Shown: positions 1-8,951 of the stretch, one piece after another
Position numbering within the stretch: position 1 is the stretch's first letter
How the letters are laid out: every line of letters starts with the position of its first letter
Assembly (NCBI RefSeq): GCF_000017805.1
Contig: NC_009767.1
Location: 434,001 to 498,000, forward strand
DNA: 64,000 bases
DNA from: Roseiflexus castenholzii DSM 13941
Lineage (GTDB): Bacteria > Chloroflexota > Chloroflexia > Chloroflexales > Roseiflexaceae
Direction of reading: 5' to 3'
Program-made: the position numbers and the translations under genes
Notes under the pieces: model-generated
Database searches by the model: none
Told to the model about the DNA's origin: nothing
The model's input: only the letters and a program-made list of their open reading frames with translations

Positions 1-1741
1 GATCGGGGCTGATTTTCAACTCGCTATACTGGAGGATGCCATCCGTTGCCGAAGGGGTAACCATGCGGCCGCTCAACTCATTGAGTTGGACACGGCCATC
101 GCCATTGGCATCGGCAAACTGAAGCGCGCCGCTCTCCAGCGCCACTGCCGCCCACGCCGGGAGTTCCGCAACCCTGCGACCTTCGAGCGTTGTCAGGTCG
201 GTAATACTCAACAGACCGGCATTCCCCCAATTAACCGCCCACTGCGGCAACGCACGCACCGGTCGACCGACGACGTGCGCCAGAATCTCCCAGCGCGAAA
301 ACGCGGCATACGCCGGGATCGTCAGGTAGACCAGCATAATGAACAGGAGCGCCCAAGCCACGCTTCGCCGGGCATGAACCACTGATGGCGTCGTGTAGAA
401 GCGCACCAGGATATGCGGCAAACCCGCTGTGCCGCACATCAGGCAGGTTGCCAGCGCCAGATACTGCCAGACCGACCAGTCATTGAACGGTTCGGCATAC
501 GATGTTGCAATCCTTTGTGCGCGTTCCAGTTCGGCGATCACATCGAAGGCTGCGCCGTACATTACCTGCGGCAGCACAATTCCCGTATCCTTGAGCGAGA
601 GCAATGCAGCTGGCGTCAGATAGGTTACAACGATCACAATCGCCTGGGCGACCTGCGTCCAGGTGATCGCTCTCATCCCCCCCAGATAAGAGCAGAAGAG
701 CACGGCGCCGAGACCGATCGCCACGCCGAACAGGTAGTTGACGCCAAGGAAACGCCCCATAATCAGTCCAATTCCCGACACCTGCGCCGTCAGGTAGGTG
801 AAGGAGACAATCACCGTAACGATGGCAGCCACGAGGCGTGCCGTTGTTGAGGCATAGCGCGCGCCGATAAACTCAGGAATCGTAGACTGGCCAAACTTAC
901 GCAGGTACGGCGCAAGAAGCAACGCCAGCAAGACATACCCGCCGGTCCATCCGATGATATACGCCAGACCTTCGTAACCCAGCATCCAGAGCGTGCCCGC
1001 CAGCGAGATAAACGTCGCGGCGCTCATCCAGTCCGCGCTGATCGCCAACCCGTTGAACAACGCAGGAATGCGCCGCCCGGCGACGTAGTACTCGTCCAGA
1101 TCACCGGTGCGACTGCGGATGCCGATTGCAGCATAGATGGCGATAGTCAGCCCAATTGCCCCCCAACCGATGAGCGTCAACGGCAGAGAAAAAACGATAT
1201 CGGCGATAACGATCAAAGCGCCGCCGGTCATCACCAGAACCACCGGCAGCGCCGTGTCGGATAAGACGGGCATGCCCTGGACAACGCGACCGCCGAAGCG
1301 ACGATCACGCCGCGTCATGATAGCGGTGTAGAGCGCAGTCAATACCAGGAAAAGGAGCGGTGCGCCCTGCGCCGAAAGGATATACCCGAGCGGAAAGCCG
1401 GTCAACACCCGAATCGGATTCAAGACAGGCGCAAGAAGCGCGGGAAGAAATGCGCCGCCTGCCCACAGGAGGAGCACAATCGTAATCAAGCGCAGATTCG
1501 ACGACCAGTAAGCGGATTGCTCAGTTGGCGACATCGACGCCGTCTGCCGCGTCTCGAGGATGGTCACTGCCGGAAGGTTGCGTTGTTCGTGCTGACGACG
1601 CGGGATGTGCGGCATCGGCGAACGGCGACGATCTTCATCGCGGCGCTCGAGTTGCGGAAACAGCAACGTCAGCAGCATCAGCGCGATGGCAATCATCGCC
1701 AGCCAGAACATGGCCCCTACCAGCAGTCCGGTCCAGGTCAG
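1..1741 (-). CDS. Sodium:solute symporter with fused DUF4212-like N-terminus (partial, 3' end outside window)
   Basis: This is a predicted secondary transporter of the sodium:solute symporter superfamily, closest in character to the VC_2705/ActP-like group that imports small organic anions such as acetate. The minus frame is open from about 1741 past base 1, so the C-terminus is missing. After an extra N-terminal membrane segment (MFWLAMIAIALMLL) and a charged linker comes a two-helix block (WSSNLRLITIVLLLW and TGFPLGYILSAQG) that resembles the DUF4212 small subunit, normally a separate protein. The symporter core follows (LDEYYVAGRRIP, ISADWMSAATFISLAG, TIPEFIGARY). Bases 112-77 encode DANGDGRVQLNE, a perfect EF-hand-type loop. 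A GAGGAGG ribosome site five bases before CTG 1741 suggests that unusual start; the first ATG is at 1711. It lies 32 bases after the histidine kinase, so the two-component system probably regulates it. The family is confident; the substrate is inferred. Confidence 0.85.
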   Translation of the reverse strand, partial: MTWTGLLVGAMFWLAMIAIALMLLTLLFPQLERRDEDRRRSPMPHIPRRQHEQRNLPAVTILETRQTASMSPTEQSAYWSSNLRLITIVLLLWAGGAFLPALLAPVLNPIRVLTGFPLGYILSAQGAPLLFLVLTALYTAIMTRRDRRFGGRVVQGMPVLSDTALPVVLVMTGGALIVIADIVFSLPLTLIGWGAIGLTIAIYAAIGIRSRTGDLDEYYVAGRRIPALFNGLAISADWMSAATFISLAGTLWMLGYEGLAYIIGWTGGYVLLALLLAPYLRKFGQSTIPEFIGARYASTTARLVAAIVTVIVSFTYLTAQVSGIGLIMGRFLGVNYLFGVAIGLGAVLFCSYLGGMRAITWTQVAQAIVIVVTYLTPAALLSLKDTGIVLPQVMYGAAFDVIAELERAQRIATSYAEPFNDWSVWQYLALATCLMCGTAGLPHILVRFYTTPSVVHARRSVAWALLFIMLVYLTIPAYAAFSRWEILAHVVGRPVRALPQWAVNWGNAGLLSITDLTTLEGRRVAELPAWAAVALESGALQFADANGDGRVQLNELSGRMVTPSATDGILQYSELKISPD

Positions 1742-1773
1742 AACAACCTCCTCATCAGCAGCATCGCTGCATT

Positions 1774-2949
1774 TCAGGCATCCGCAACAACGATGCGGAT
1801 CGGTTGATGAACAATTGCGGTCGGCAAAGTGACATGGAACGTCGCGCCTTTTCCGATCCCATCGCTCTCCGCCCAGATCTCGCCGCCGCTAGCGTACACC
1901 AGATGCCGGGCGATTGTCAGTCCAATGCCGGTACCGCCACTGTGGCGCGTGCGCGACTTATCCACCCGATAGAAGCGTTCGAAGATCAACGGAAGGTGTT
2001 CCGCTTCGATACCGATTCCGGTATCGCGCACCGATATGCGCGCATACTCGCCAGAAAGCGTCAGCGACACCTCAACCAAACCACCGGATGGCGTATAGCG
2101 CAGCGCATTCGACAACAGATTCACCATCACCTGCATCAAGCGATCAGGATCGGCGTAGAGATCGAGGGAGGGGACGGTCAGGCGCAATTGCAGATCCACT
2201 TCACAGGCGGAGAACTGCGGCTGAAATCGGGCAACCAATTCCTGCAACAACGGACAGACATCGAACACACGCGGTTGGACGCGCAACTCACCGGCTTCCG
2301 CGCGCGACAACAGACCGAGTTCCTCGGTCAAACGACGCAGGCGAGCCGCCTCATGCCGGATCAGCGTGAAGGTCTGCTCATCCGGCGCAATGACGCCATC
2401 CAGCAACCCTTCCATATACCCCTCGATGGTCGTCAACGGCGTGCGCAGTTCGTGCGCCACATCGGCGATCAACGCCAGACGACGCTGTTCCGTGCGATCA
2501 AGCGCCTCTGCCAGATGATTGATACTCTGACTCAGTTCGGCGAGTTCATCGTCTGAATGGATAAACGTTCGATCCCGATAATACCCCTGCGCCAGTCGCC
2601 GACTGACCGCAGTAAGGTCCTGGAGGGGTTCGACGATACGCCGCGAGACGAACAGGCTGACGACCACAGCGGCCGCCAGGGCGCCAAAACTCGCCAGGAG
2701 CAGCGCCTGTTCGAGAACAGATTGGAAACGGCGCTGGATCGCCGTTTCTCCCGCCAGAGCCAGCGCCTCATCATTTACGCCGGACAATGCTGCAATGGCA
2801 GCGCCTTCCAGCATGCTGCTGCGCACCAGAATCTGCGCCGCACCCAGCAGCACCACAATCGCAATCACAATGATGATCGCGTGCGATACAAACAGTTTCC
2901 AGCGCAGTTGATGAAACCAGTGCATAGGCAACAGGGCGGGCGATCGCAT
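1774..2949 (-). CDS. Sensor histidine kinase (HAMP-HisKA-HATPase)
   Basis: This membrane sensor kinase would autophosphorylate on histidine and pass the phosphate to the OmpR-type regulator encoded just upstream. An N-terminal transmembrane helix (HAIIIVIAIVVLLGAAQ) and a second helix (LLASFGALAAAVVVSLFV) flank a short extracytoplasmic loop of about 60 residues. A HAMP linker follows, then the H-box DVAHELRTPLTTIEGYMEG, the N-box NLLSNALRYTPSGG and G-boxes DTGIGIEAEH and GGTGIGLTIARH. The open frame extends to 3075, but its first part is encoded by an interspersed repeat, so the true start is probably ATG 2949 or 2925. Neither has a strong ribosome site. The short sensing loop suggests detection of a small ligand or of the neighbouring symporter's state; that is inference. 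Confidence 0.9.
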   Translation of the reverse strand: MRSPALLPMHWFHQLRWKLFVSHAIIIVIAIVVLLGAAQILVRSSMLEGAAIAALSGVNDEALALAGETAIQRRFQSVLEQALLLASFGALAAAVVVSLFVSRRIVEPLQDLTAVSRRLAQGYYRDRTFIHSDDELAELSQSINHLAEALDRTEQRRLALIADVAHELRTPLTTIEGYMEGLLDGVIAPDEQTFTLIRHEAARLRRLTEELGLLSRAEAGELRVQPRVFDVCPLLQELVARFQPQFSACEVDLQLRLTVPSLDLYADPDRLMQVMVNLLSNALRYTPSGGLVEVSLTLSGEYARISVRDTGIGIEAEHLPLIFERFYRVDKSRTRHSGGTGIGLTIARHLVYASGGEIWAESDGIGKGATFHVTLPTAIVHQPIRIVVADA

Positions 2950-2977
2950 CGTTCGCACGCCGAACCATCGGATCACC

Positions 2978-3101
2978 CCAATGACGATTGAAGATACCGC
3001 CTGCTTGTCATTCCTCGCTGCGCTCGGAATCTGAGCGGGTCGCGCACGACCCCTCGCGCTGATCGGGGTGACCATGCCGGATGGTCACCGGTCATTGGTA
3101 T
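2978..3101. repeat. Interspersed repeat with inverted termini, copy 1 (between regulator and kinase)
   Basis: This element runs from CCAATGACGATTGAAGAT to CCGGTCATTGGTAT, so its ends form an inverted repeat. Inside are the shared blocks GTCATTCC...GCTCGGAATCTGAGCGGGTCGCGC and GGTGACCATGCCGGATGGTCAC. Five other copies occur in the window. It fills the space between the response regulator and the kinase, and its last bases overlap the regulator's TAA stop codon. Confidence 0.85.
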
Positions 3102-3793
3102 TACCCGGTGAATTTGTATCCGACGCCACGCACCGTCTGGATCAGGGTCGGTTCCGTCGGATCATCCTCCAGTTTCCTCCGCAGCAAACTGATATGGACA
3201 TCGACCACTCGATCCACGCCATCGAAATCGTGTCCCCAAACCCGTTCGAGCAGTTGCTCACGCGTAAACACACGCCCCGGCATGGCAGCCAGCGTATAGA
3301 GCAGATCGAACTCGCGCGCCGTCAACGTGACCGGCACGCCGCGACGCTGCACCTCGCGCCGCGCAACATCGATCTGGAGGTCACGAAAGGTCAACAGGGC
3401 GGACTCGGCTGGAGAAGCGACACTCGTATGGCGTCGCCGGCGCAGGATGGCCTTGACACGCGCCACCAACTCGCGTGGACTGAACGGCTTGGTCAGGTAA
3501 TCATCGGCGCCGACGGACAGCCCCACGACCTTATCGACCTCCTCGGCGCGCGCGGTCAGCATGAGCACATACGGACCGCCATCGCGCTGCAAGCGTCGGC
3601 AAATTTCAAGACCGTCCATTCCGGGCAGCAACAGATCGAGAACGATCAGATCGGGTTGCAGTGTCTGCGCCAGCATCAGCGCCGACTCACCATCGCGCGC
3701 AGTGTGTACGGCGAACCCATCCGCCTTCAGGTAGGCGACGACAAGGTTGAGAATCGGCTCCTCATCCTCAACAACGAGGATTGTTGCGGCCAT
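3101..3793 (-). CDS. OmpR/PhoB-family response regulator
   Basis: This 230-residue DNA-binding regulator is the first gene of the minus-strand set leading to the histidine kinase and symporter. The receiver domain (about residues 1-120) has the acidic pair in VVEDEEP, the phospho-acceptor D53 in IVLDLLLPGMDG and the conserved Lys in DDYLTKPFSPREL. The C-terminal winged helix (about 135-230) shows LTAREFDLLYTLA, REQLLERVWG and the family ending IQTVRGVGYKFTG. Length and ending are typical of complete OmpR proteins, so the adjoining repeat has not truncated it. It probably activates transcription of the downstream transporter in response to the kinase. Confidence 0.95.
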   Translation of the reverse strand: MAATILVVEDEEPILNLVVAYLKADGFAVHTARDGESALMLAQTLQPDLIVLDLLLPGMDGLEICRRLQRDGGPYVLMLTARAEEVDKVVGLSVGADDYLTKPFSPRELVARVKAILRRRRHTSVASPAESALLTFRDLQIDVARREVQRRGVPVTLTAREFDLLYTLAAMPGRVFTREQLLERVWGHDFDGVDRVVDVHISLLRRKLEDDPTEPTLIQTVRGVGYKFTG

Positions 3794-4142
3794 ATCGGTT
3801 ACCTCACCGTAAGCGAAATCGGCGCGCGGATCAATGTGGCAGGAGCGATGCGCTCATTCTTTCATTATGTATACGACAGAGTCAGACGGCTGTCAATCCG
3901 CAGGACCGCAGCGCCTGTGGTCAACGATCTCCTGAAGCGCTCTCTCTTTTTTGAATGAAAGAAGAGATCACCGTCATAGTAGGGAGTGTGGAAGAGTGGA
4001 AAGAGCGGCGAATAACTCTCCAGGGCGCGCAATAATCGAACGGACAACCGGTGGAGCGCTTCCCGAGTCGATGGGGAGCAGCATCGGTTTTCAGGCATAC
4101 GCGCACCCTCTCTCACCAACAGGGCACATCCGATCCACCGAC

Positions 4143-4192
4143 TTATCCACAGAATCACCGACTTATCCACAGAATCGCCCGTGTTTTCCACA
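4143..4192. other. DnaA-box cluster, candidate replication origin element
   Basis: The 491-base gene-free stretch 3794-4284 contains two perfect TTATCCACA boxes (4143-4151 and 4163-4171) within a 20-base direct repeat, plus TTTTCCACA at 4184-4192, all in the same orientation. TTATCCACA is the consensus DnaA box. With parS and parAB within 1-2 kb, the stretch is a candidate origin or DnaA-regulated site. The dnaA gene is not in the window. Nothing else was recognised in the gap apart from a short T-rich run near 3945 and the hairpin at 4217. Confidence 0.6.
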
Positions 4193-4216
4193 ATATCGGG
4201 CATGCGGTGAAGGAGA

Positions 4217-4242
4217 ACGTCCTCCTGGTCGCAGGAGGACGT
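4217..4242 (-). terminator. Hairpin downstream of the DUF151 gene
   Basis: A perfect 11-bp stem (ACGTCCTCCTG / CAGGAGGACGT) with a 4-base loop lies about 40 bases beyond the stop of the minus-strand gene ending at 4285. The sequence after it is only mildly T-rich (TCTCCTTC), so it may be a weak intrinsic terminator or an mRNA 3'-end stabiliser. Confidence 0.55.
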
Positions 4243-4284
4243 CTGACGAACCGTTCATAACGAGGAAGTGGCGCTGCCGGCGTG

Positions 4285-4866
4285 CTACTGTTTCTTTCCC
4301 TTGTTCTGTTCATCATCGTCGATATCCAGGGTGTTGATAAAGTCGCGGAAAAGCGAGAGCCCCTCGTCGGTTGATGTATCAGATTCTGGTTCATCAGACT
4401 CGGATGCCCTGTCCAGTACGCGCGATGCACTCTTTGGTTCTTCATCGGCGGCAGTGGTTTCCTCATCGTCGAAGAGCACACCGGCAGCCTCAAAGACGTG
4501 GGTTTCGACGTAAATCGGCGCGTCGGTGCGCACGGCAAGCGCAATCGCATCACTTGGACGGGCGTCGATCTCGATGGTGTGACTGCCCTGTTCAACGACA
4601 ATCCGCGCGTAGAACGTGCTATCTTGAATGTCGTTGATAACAATATGGCTGATCGTCGAACCCAGTTCACTGAAGACTGACTTGAGCAAATCGTGGGTCA
4701 TCGGGCGCTGCGGTTCATGCCCCTGCATTGCGAGTGCGATCGCGTCAGCCTCGAAGGCGCCGATCCAGATCGGCAGGTAGCGACGACTCTCAGCTTCGCG
4801 CAGGACGACGACACGATGCTGTGTCAGCAGACTCACACGGATGCTGTCAACAGTTACACGGATCAT
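4285..4866 (-). CDS. Bifunctional nuclease family protein (DUF151)
   Basis: This 193-residue protein belongs to the DUF151/BFN family, conserved in many thermophiles, actinobacteria and plants, whose plant members have DNase/RNase activity. The core is MIRVTVDSIRVSLLT, LPIWIGAFEADAIALAM, the HDLLKS block and IEIDARPSDAIALAVRT. A very acidic tail rich in Glu, Asp and Ser follows (roughly the last 55 residues). The open frame reaches 4935, but ATG 4866 has an AAAGG ribosome site seven bases upstream and matches the family's usual MI-V start, so it is preferred. It is transcribed away from parA. Its role here is unknown; the acidic tail could mediate protein contacts. Confidence 0.85.
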   Translation of the reverse strand: MIRVTVDSIRVSLLTQHRVVVLREAESRRYLPIWIGAFEADAIALAMQGHEPQRPMTHDLLKSVFSELGSTISHIVINDIQDSTFYARIVVEQGSHTIEIDARPSDAIALAVRTDAPIYVETHVFEAAGVLFDDEETTAADEEPKSASRVLDRASESDEPESDTSTDEGLSLFRDFINTLDIDDDEQNKGKKQ

Positions 4867-5082
4867 CGGTCGACCTTTCTGAGGATCGCTTGCGCGTTTG
4901 AGCGCAGCAAACGTGAAGATTCCCGGCGTTGACATTCATACTAACACGGTGTGAGTCGGTACGTCAAGGCGGAATTATACCGGGGCGATAGGGGCAGGGC
5001 AAGAGGTGCGCCTGAACCATGGGCGTCGTATCGCCAGCGAAGCAGGTCGGTGCAGGCGTTCGCGCGAAATCTTTCCTCATGC

Positions 5083-5088
5083 TACAAT
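5083..5088 (+). promoter_or_regulatory. Probable extended -10 of the parAB promoter
   Basis: TGCTACAAT places TACAAT at 5083-5088 behind a TG extension, about 50 bases before the parA start. No good -35 is visible. The parS palindrome lies between the predicted transcription start and the parA ATG. Confidence 0.45.
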
Positions 5089-5114
5089 GGGGCGACGTCG
5101 GAGAGACGCGCAGC

Positions 5115-5128
5115 GTTTCACGTGAAAC
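5115..5128. promoter_or_regulatory. parS centromere-like site
   Basis: The palindrome GTTTCACGTGAAAC is present exactly. The 16-base form CGTTTCACGTGAAACA differs from the canonical TGTTTCACGTGAAACA only at its first base. It is the ParB binding site for chromosome segregation. It ends nine bases upstream of parA, so ParB bound here could also repress or modulate the parAB operon. Confidence 0.93.
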
Positions 5129-5137
5129 AGCACAGTC

Positions 5138-5934
<797 letters not shown>

Positions 5935-5938
<4 letters not shown>

Positions 5939-6840
5939 AACGTCCTCGCGGTCTTGGCAGCGGTCTTGCTGCATTAATCCCGGCTGACACGGAACGTACC
6001 GTCGTGCGGGAGGTCTTGATCGAGAGCATCGATGCTAATCCATATCAACCGCGCACCGATTTTGATGAATCGGCTCTCGACGAACTGGCGGCGTCCATTC
6101 GTGAACATGGGATCATTCAACCGCTGATCGTTACCGAACGTGACAACGGTCGCTATGAGTTGATCGCCGGCGAGCGCCGCCTGCGCGCCGCTCGCCGCGC
6201 CGGTCTTGAACATGTACCGGTGATTGTCCGCGAAAGTACGCATCAGCAGGCGCTCGAGATTGCGCTGATCGAGAACATTCAACGCGCCGATCTCAACGCC
6301 CTCGAAGAGGCGCGTGCCTATCAAACCCTGAAAAATGAGTTCGGTCTGAGTGACGAAGCCATCGCACAGCGCGTCGGGCGGAGTCGGGAGGCGGTCGCCA
6401 ACACGCGCCGTCTCCTCGGACTGGCGCCGGTCGCTCAACAGGCGCTCCTCGCCGGACGCATCAGCGCCGGTCACGGACGGGCGCTGCTCAAACTCGCCGA
6501 TGATGCAGTGCAGGAAGCGACAGTAGCGGCAATTATCGATTACGACCTGAACGTTCGTGAAGTAGAACGCCTCACCGACCACGCCCGGACGACCGGTGAC
6601 ATCCATCGCGCGCTTGCAGCGGTCCGTCCGCGTCTGCCGGAAGAGACGCCGGTTAAGCGCGAGCGCGCCTCCCGGTCATCCGACCTGTCGCCGGATGACC
6701 AGAACATCCGGCGCGAACTCGAGCGTTTGCTTGGCACGCCGGTGAGTCTGTTCCGTGCTGAACGTGAACTTCGGATCACCATTGTGTTTCATACCGAAGA
6801 GAAGGTGCAGGAGTTCTTTGATCGGCTATCTACTATATAA
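5935..6840 (+). CDS. parB: Chromosome partitioning protein ParB (Spo0J)
   Basis: This 301-residue CTP-dependent DNA clamp binds parS and spreads along DNA. The N-terminus (PRGLGSGLAALIP) is the usual ParA-stimulating peptide region. The ParB/sulfiredoxin-like nucleotide domain shows NPYQPRTDFDE, LIAGERRLRAARRAGL and ENIQRADLNALEEA. A helix-turn-helix follows (EAIAQRVGRSREAVANTRRLL), and the C-terminal dimer region contains EERVQEFFDRL-like sequence (EEKVQEFFDRLSTI). The start overlaps the parA stop (ATGA). The abrupt drop in GC content begins immediately after its stop codon. Confidence 0.96.
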
Positions 6841-7060
6841 CGCTAACCTATGGACTTTCTAAAACTAACACTAATACGTGGTCATTTATGCACTAATGGT
6901 TTTTGAGAAAACAATCCGGCATCGCTCGTTGCCCGCGCAGGAAGGCTTTGCAGCAGGCGCCAGCAGTACCGCCAGGCAGACTAAAGGCGCTTCGTGCGTC
7001 GGAAACGTCTACCGCTGCGCGTTGCACGTTACGCCTTATGCAACGAATGCTCGAACATCT

Positions 7061-7089
7061 TTGTCTGAATGACCGCAAGTTAGTATAAT
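7061..7089 (+). promoter_or_regulatory. Promoter for the AT-rich island genes
   Basis: TTGTCT (7061-7066) and TATAAT (7084-7089) are separated by 17 bases, a good sigma-70-type match. The transcript would begin near 7096 and have a leader of about 300 bases before the kinase gene. No known riboswitch class was recognised in this leader. Confidence 0.6.
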
Positions 7090-7401
7090 GTACGGTCGTT
7101 CTTCAACACTGGCTGTTTCTTGTCTCTCTAGGCGGCGCAGGGACCTGTACGTTATTCGGTATTAGCAAGAGAAAGTTATCTTGAGCAATCGGCTCTCGGA
7201 CTAAGCGTGCATCGTGCAGTCGTCCGATGCAGAGGAATCTCACAGAGCTGTATACTCATGAGTCTGTAACATCTATGAGGGAAAGTCTGCGACACATAAA
7301 CCGTGTTTCAGCTCATGAAGGTTGGCTGCCCTTGTCATTTCAGGGGTCAACAGAAGGTCTTGATCCTAACCTGTAATTGAAGTCTGTAGGAGATTTGTTA
7401 T

Positions 7402-8328
7402 ATGCATAGCGAATTGATTGTCGCATTTGGCAATCCGGTGTATGATTATATAGATACTCCATTTATCAAGAGTGAGGGGCGTGTATTGTCGGGTTGTTCG
7501 ACGAATGCCTGTTTGGTCTTGAGACAGCTAGGATATTCAACAGCACTTGTTGGAAGTATTGGACTAGATTTCTATGATCGCTTCTGCGCTGAGTCTCGAT
7601 GGTATGGGATAGATATCTATGTCGAGCCAGGGTCGCAGACAGGAGGATTCAGTCTAGTCTATGATGATGTCGGCAACCGAACACTCGACATTCTTGGCAT
7701 CGCTGACCATATTCAGCATGTACCTGATATATGCTCCGAAGCGGCAGCAATTATCATTGGTCCTATCTTGCAAGAAACGACGCTTGATCTAGTTAAGCAA
7801 GTGTATTCTATGTCCAAAGCGCCTCTTTTCCTCGATCCTCAAGGGTTACTACGACGTGTTAGTGAGACAAGAAGAGTTGAGCACTTCTTCCCAGATGATT
7901 TTGAACAGGTTGCGAGATTATGTCATGTGATCAAGGCGAATGAAGTTGAGGCGCATGTTCTGACAGGAGTTGATCCGCGTCGTGATGCCATTACCGCAGT
8001 GCGACGGTTGAAATCCATGGGATGCGCAATTGCCATTGTTACAATAGCTGAAGCGGGATCGCTGATTGATGATGGCACTCGTATTTATGAGATTCCGGCT
8101 TATTCTACAAGAGCGAATGATCCAACGGGTGCCGGAGACACTTACATGGCTGGTTTTATTCATTCATACTTTCGCAACTCCCAAGATCTGTACATTGCCG
8201 GTTGCTATGGGTCTGCCGTATCATCGATCTGGATTGAACATAGTGGACCGAACGTGCATGTCTCAATCGATGAGGTTGAGCGACGCGTTGCATCTTTGCT
8301 TTACTCGAAGAAAGGGGGAAATCTGTGA
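7402..8328 (+). CDS. PfkB-family carbohydrate kinase
   Basis: This 308-residue ribokinase/PfkB-fold kinase would phosphorylate a sugar, nucleoside or polyol with ATP. The N-terminal region has the substrate-binding SGCSTNACLVLRQLGY block, a variant of the GG-N-A signature. The C-terminal catalytic motif is NDPTGAGDTYMAGF, with the anion hole and catalytic Asp intact. A TAGGAG ribosome site lies nine bases before ATG 7402. It overlaps the next gene, a CDP-alcohol phosphatidyltransferase, so the substrate may be a polyol destined for a lipid head group, by analogy with inositol kinases of this family. That is inference. Low GC and atypical codons mark it as part of the island. Confidence 0.88.
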   Translation: MHSELIVAFGNPVYDYIDTPFIKSEGRVLSGCSTNACLVLRQLGYSTALVGSIGLDFYDRFCAESRWYGIDIYVEPGSQTGGFSLVYDDVGNRTLDILGIADHIQHVPDICSEAAAIIIGPILQETTLDLVKQVYSMSKAPLFLDPQGLLRRVSETRRVEHFFPDDFEQVARLCHVIKANEVEAHVLTGVDPRRDAITAVRRLKSMGCAIAIVTIAEAGSLIDDGTRIYEIPAYSTRANDPTGAGDTYMAGFIHSYFRNSQDLYIAGCYGSAVSSIWIEHSGPNVHVSIDEVERRVASLLYSKKGGNL

Positions 8329-8951
8329 TGCCAATACTTGCTCGTCATCGTATGTTGTACGAGCGTGTAACAATACCGCTTGGTAAATTCTGTCTACTGC
8401 TAGGTTTGACACCAAATACCCTAACTATGATGAGCTTGATCTTTGGCGTAGTCTCTGCTTACGCACTTTCGCAGCGCGCATTCATTTGGGCAATATTAAC
8501 CGTCTTGCTCATGGCGTTGTTTGATGTACTTGATGGCGCTACAGCACGTGCTGGAGGAACTGCTAATGCTTTTGGCACCATCCTTGATCACACAATTGAC
8601 CGTTATGTCGAGTTCCTGTTATTGCTGGGAGTTGGACTCAGTGGAACAGTGTCTCAGGAGTGGGTGCTATTTTCTCTTTTTGGGATGGTCATAGCAAGCT
8701 ACGTTCGTGCACGGGCTGAGTCTACCGGGTTGATAAAATCATGCAACGTTGGTTTTGCTGGGCGTCTAGAGAAAATCACGCTCTTATTATCAGGCATGGC
8801 TCTGCAATCGTTTTTTATTGAATCTCGGTTCCTAGAATGGATTGTAATCGTTTGTGGTTTAATTTCTCATGCGACGGCTCTGCAACGCCTACTTTGCGCT
8901 CGACGCGCGATTATTATGGTTTTGGAGAAAGGTGATATAAGTGAAAGTTGA
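8325..8951 (+). CDS. CDP-alcohol phosphatidyltransferase family protein
   Basis: This 208-residue integral membrane enzyme joins a CDP-activated group to an alcohol or phosphoalcohol in phospholipid synthesis. The family signature is complete: DVLDGATARAGG, then GTILDHTIDR, giving the D-x2-D-G-x2-A-R ... G-x3-D-x3-D pattern of the metal site. Several hydrophobic helices follow (for example FLLLLGVGLSG and KITLLLSGMALQSFF). Start is GTG 8325, overlapping the kinase stop by four bases, or ATG 8328. No phosphatidate or sugar-phosphate cytidylyltransferase is encoded nearby, so the CDP donor must come from elsewhere. The acceptor is unknown. The coupled kinase suggests a phosphorylated polyol acceptor, as in archaetidylinositol-phosphate-type synthases. 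Confidence 0.9.
   Translation: MMPILARHRMLYERVTIPLGKFCLLLGLTPNTLTMMSLIFGVVSAYALSQRAFIWAILTVLLMALFDVLDGATARAGGTANAFGTILDHTIDRYVEFLLLLGVGLSGTVSQEWVLFSLFGMVIASYVRARAESTGLIKSCNVGFAGRLEKITLLLSGMALQSFFIESRFLEWIVIVCGLISHATALQRLLCARRAIIMVLEKGDISES

Noticed and set aside
1525..2556. 343-codon plus-strand frame opposite the histidine kinase
   Set aside because: It is antisense to clear kinase motifs and has no recognisable domain; GC-rich codon bias keeps the reverse frame open.
2950..3075. N-terminal 42-50 residues of the histidine kinase frame
   Set aside because: Most of this stretch is encoded by the interspersed repeat and shows the same translated repeat words seen in other copies.
6841..7401. 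Small genes or a tRNA at the start of the AT-rich island
   Set aside because: Short frames there lack ribosome sites and protein-like composition, and no cloverleaf with a CCA-ready acceptor was found.
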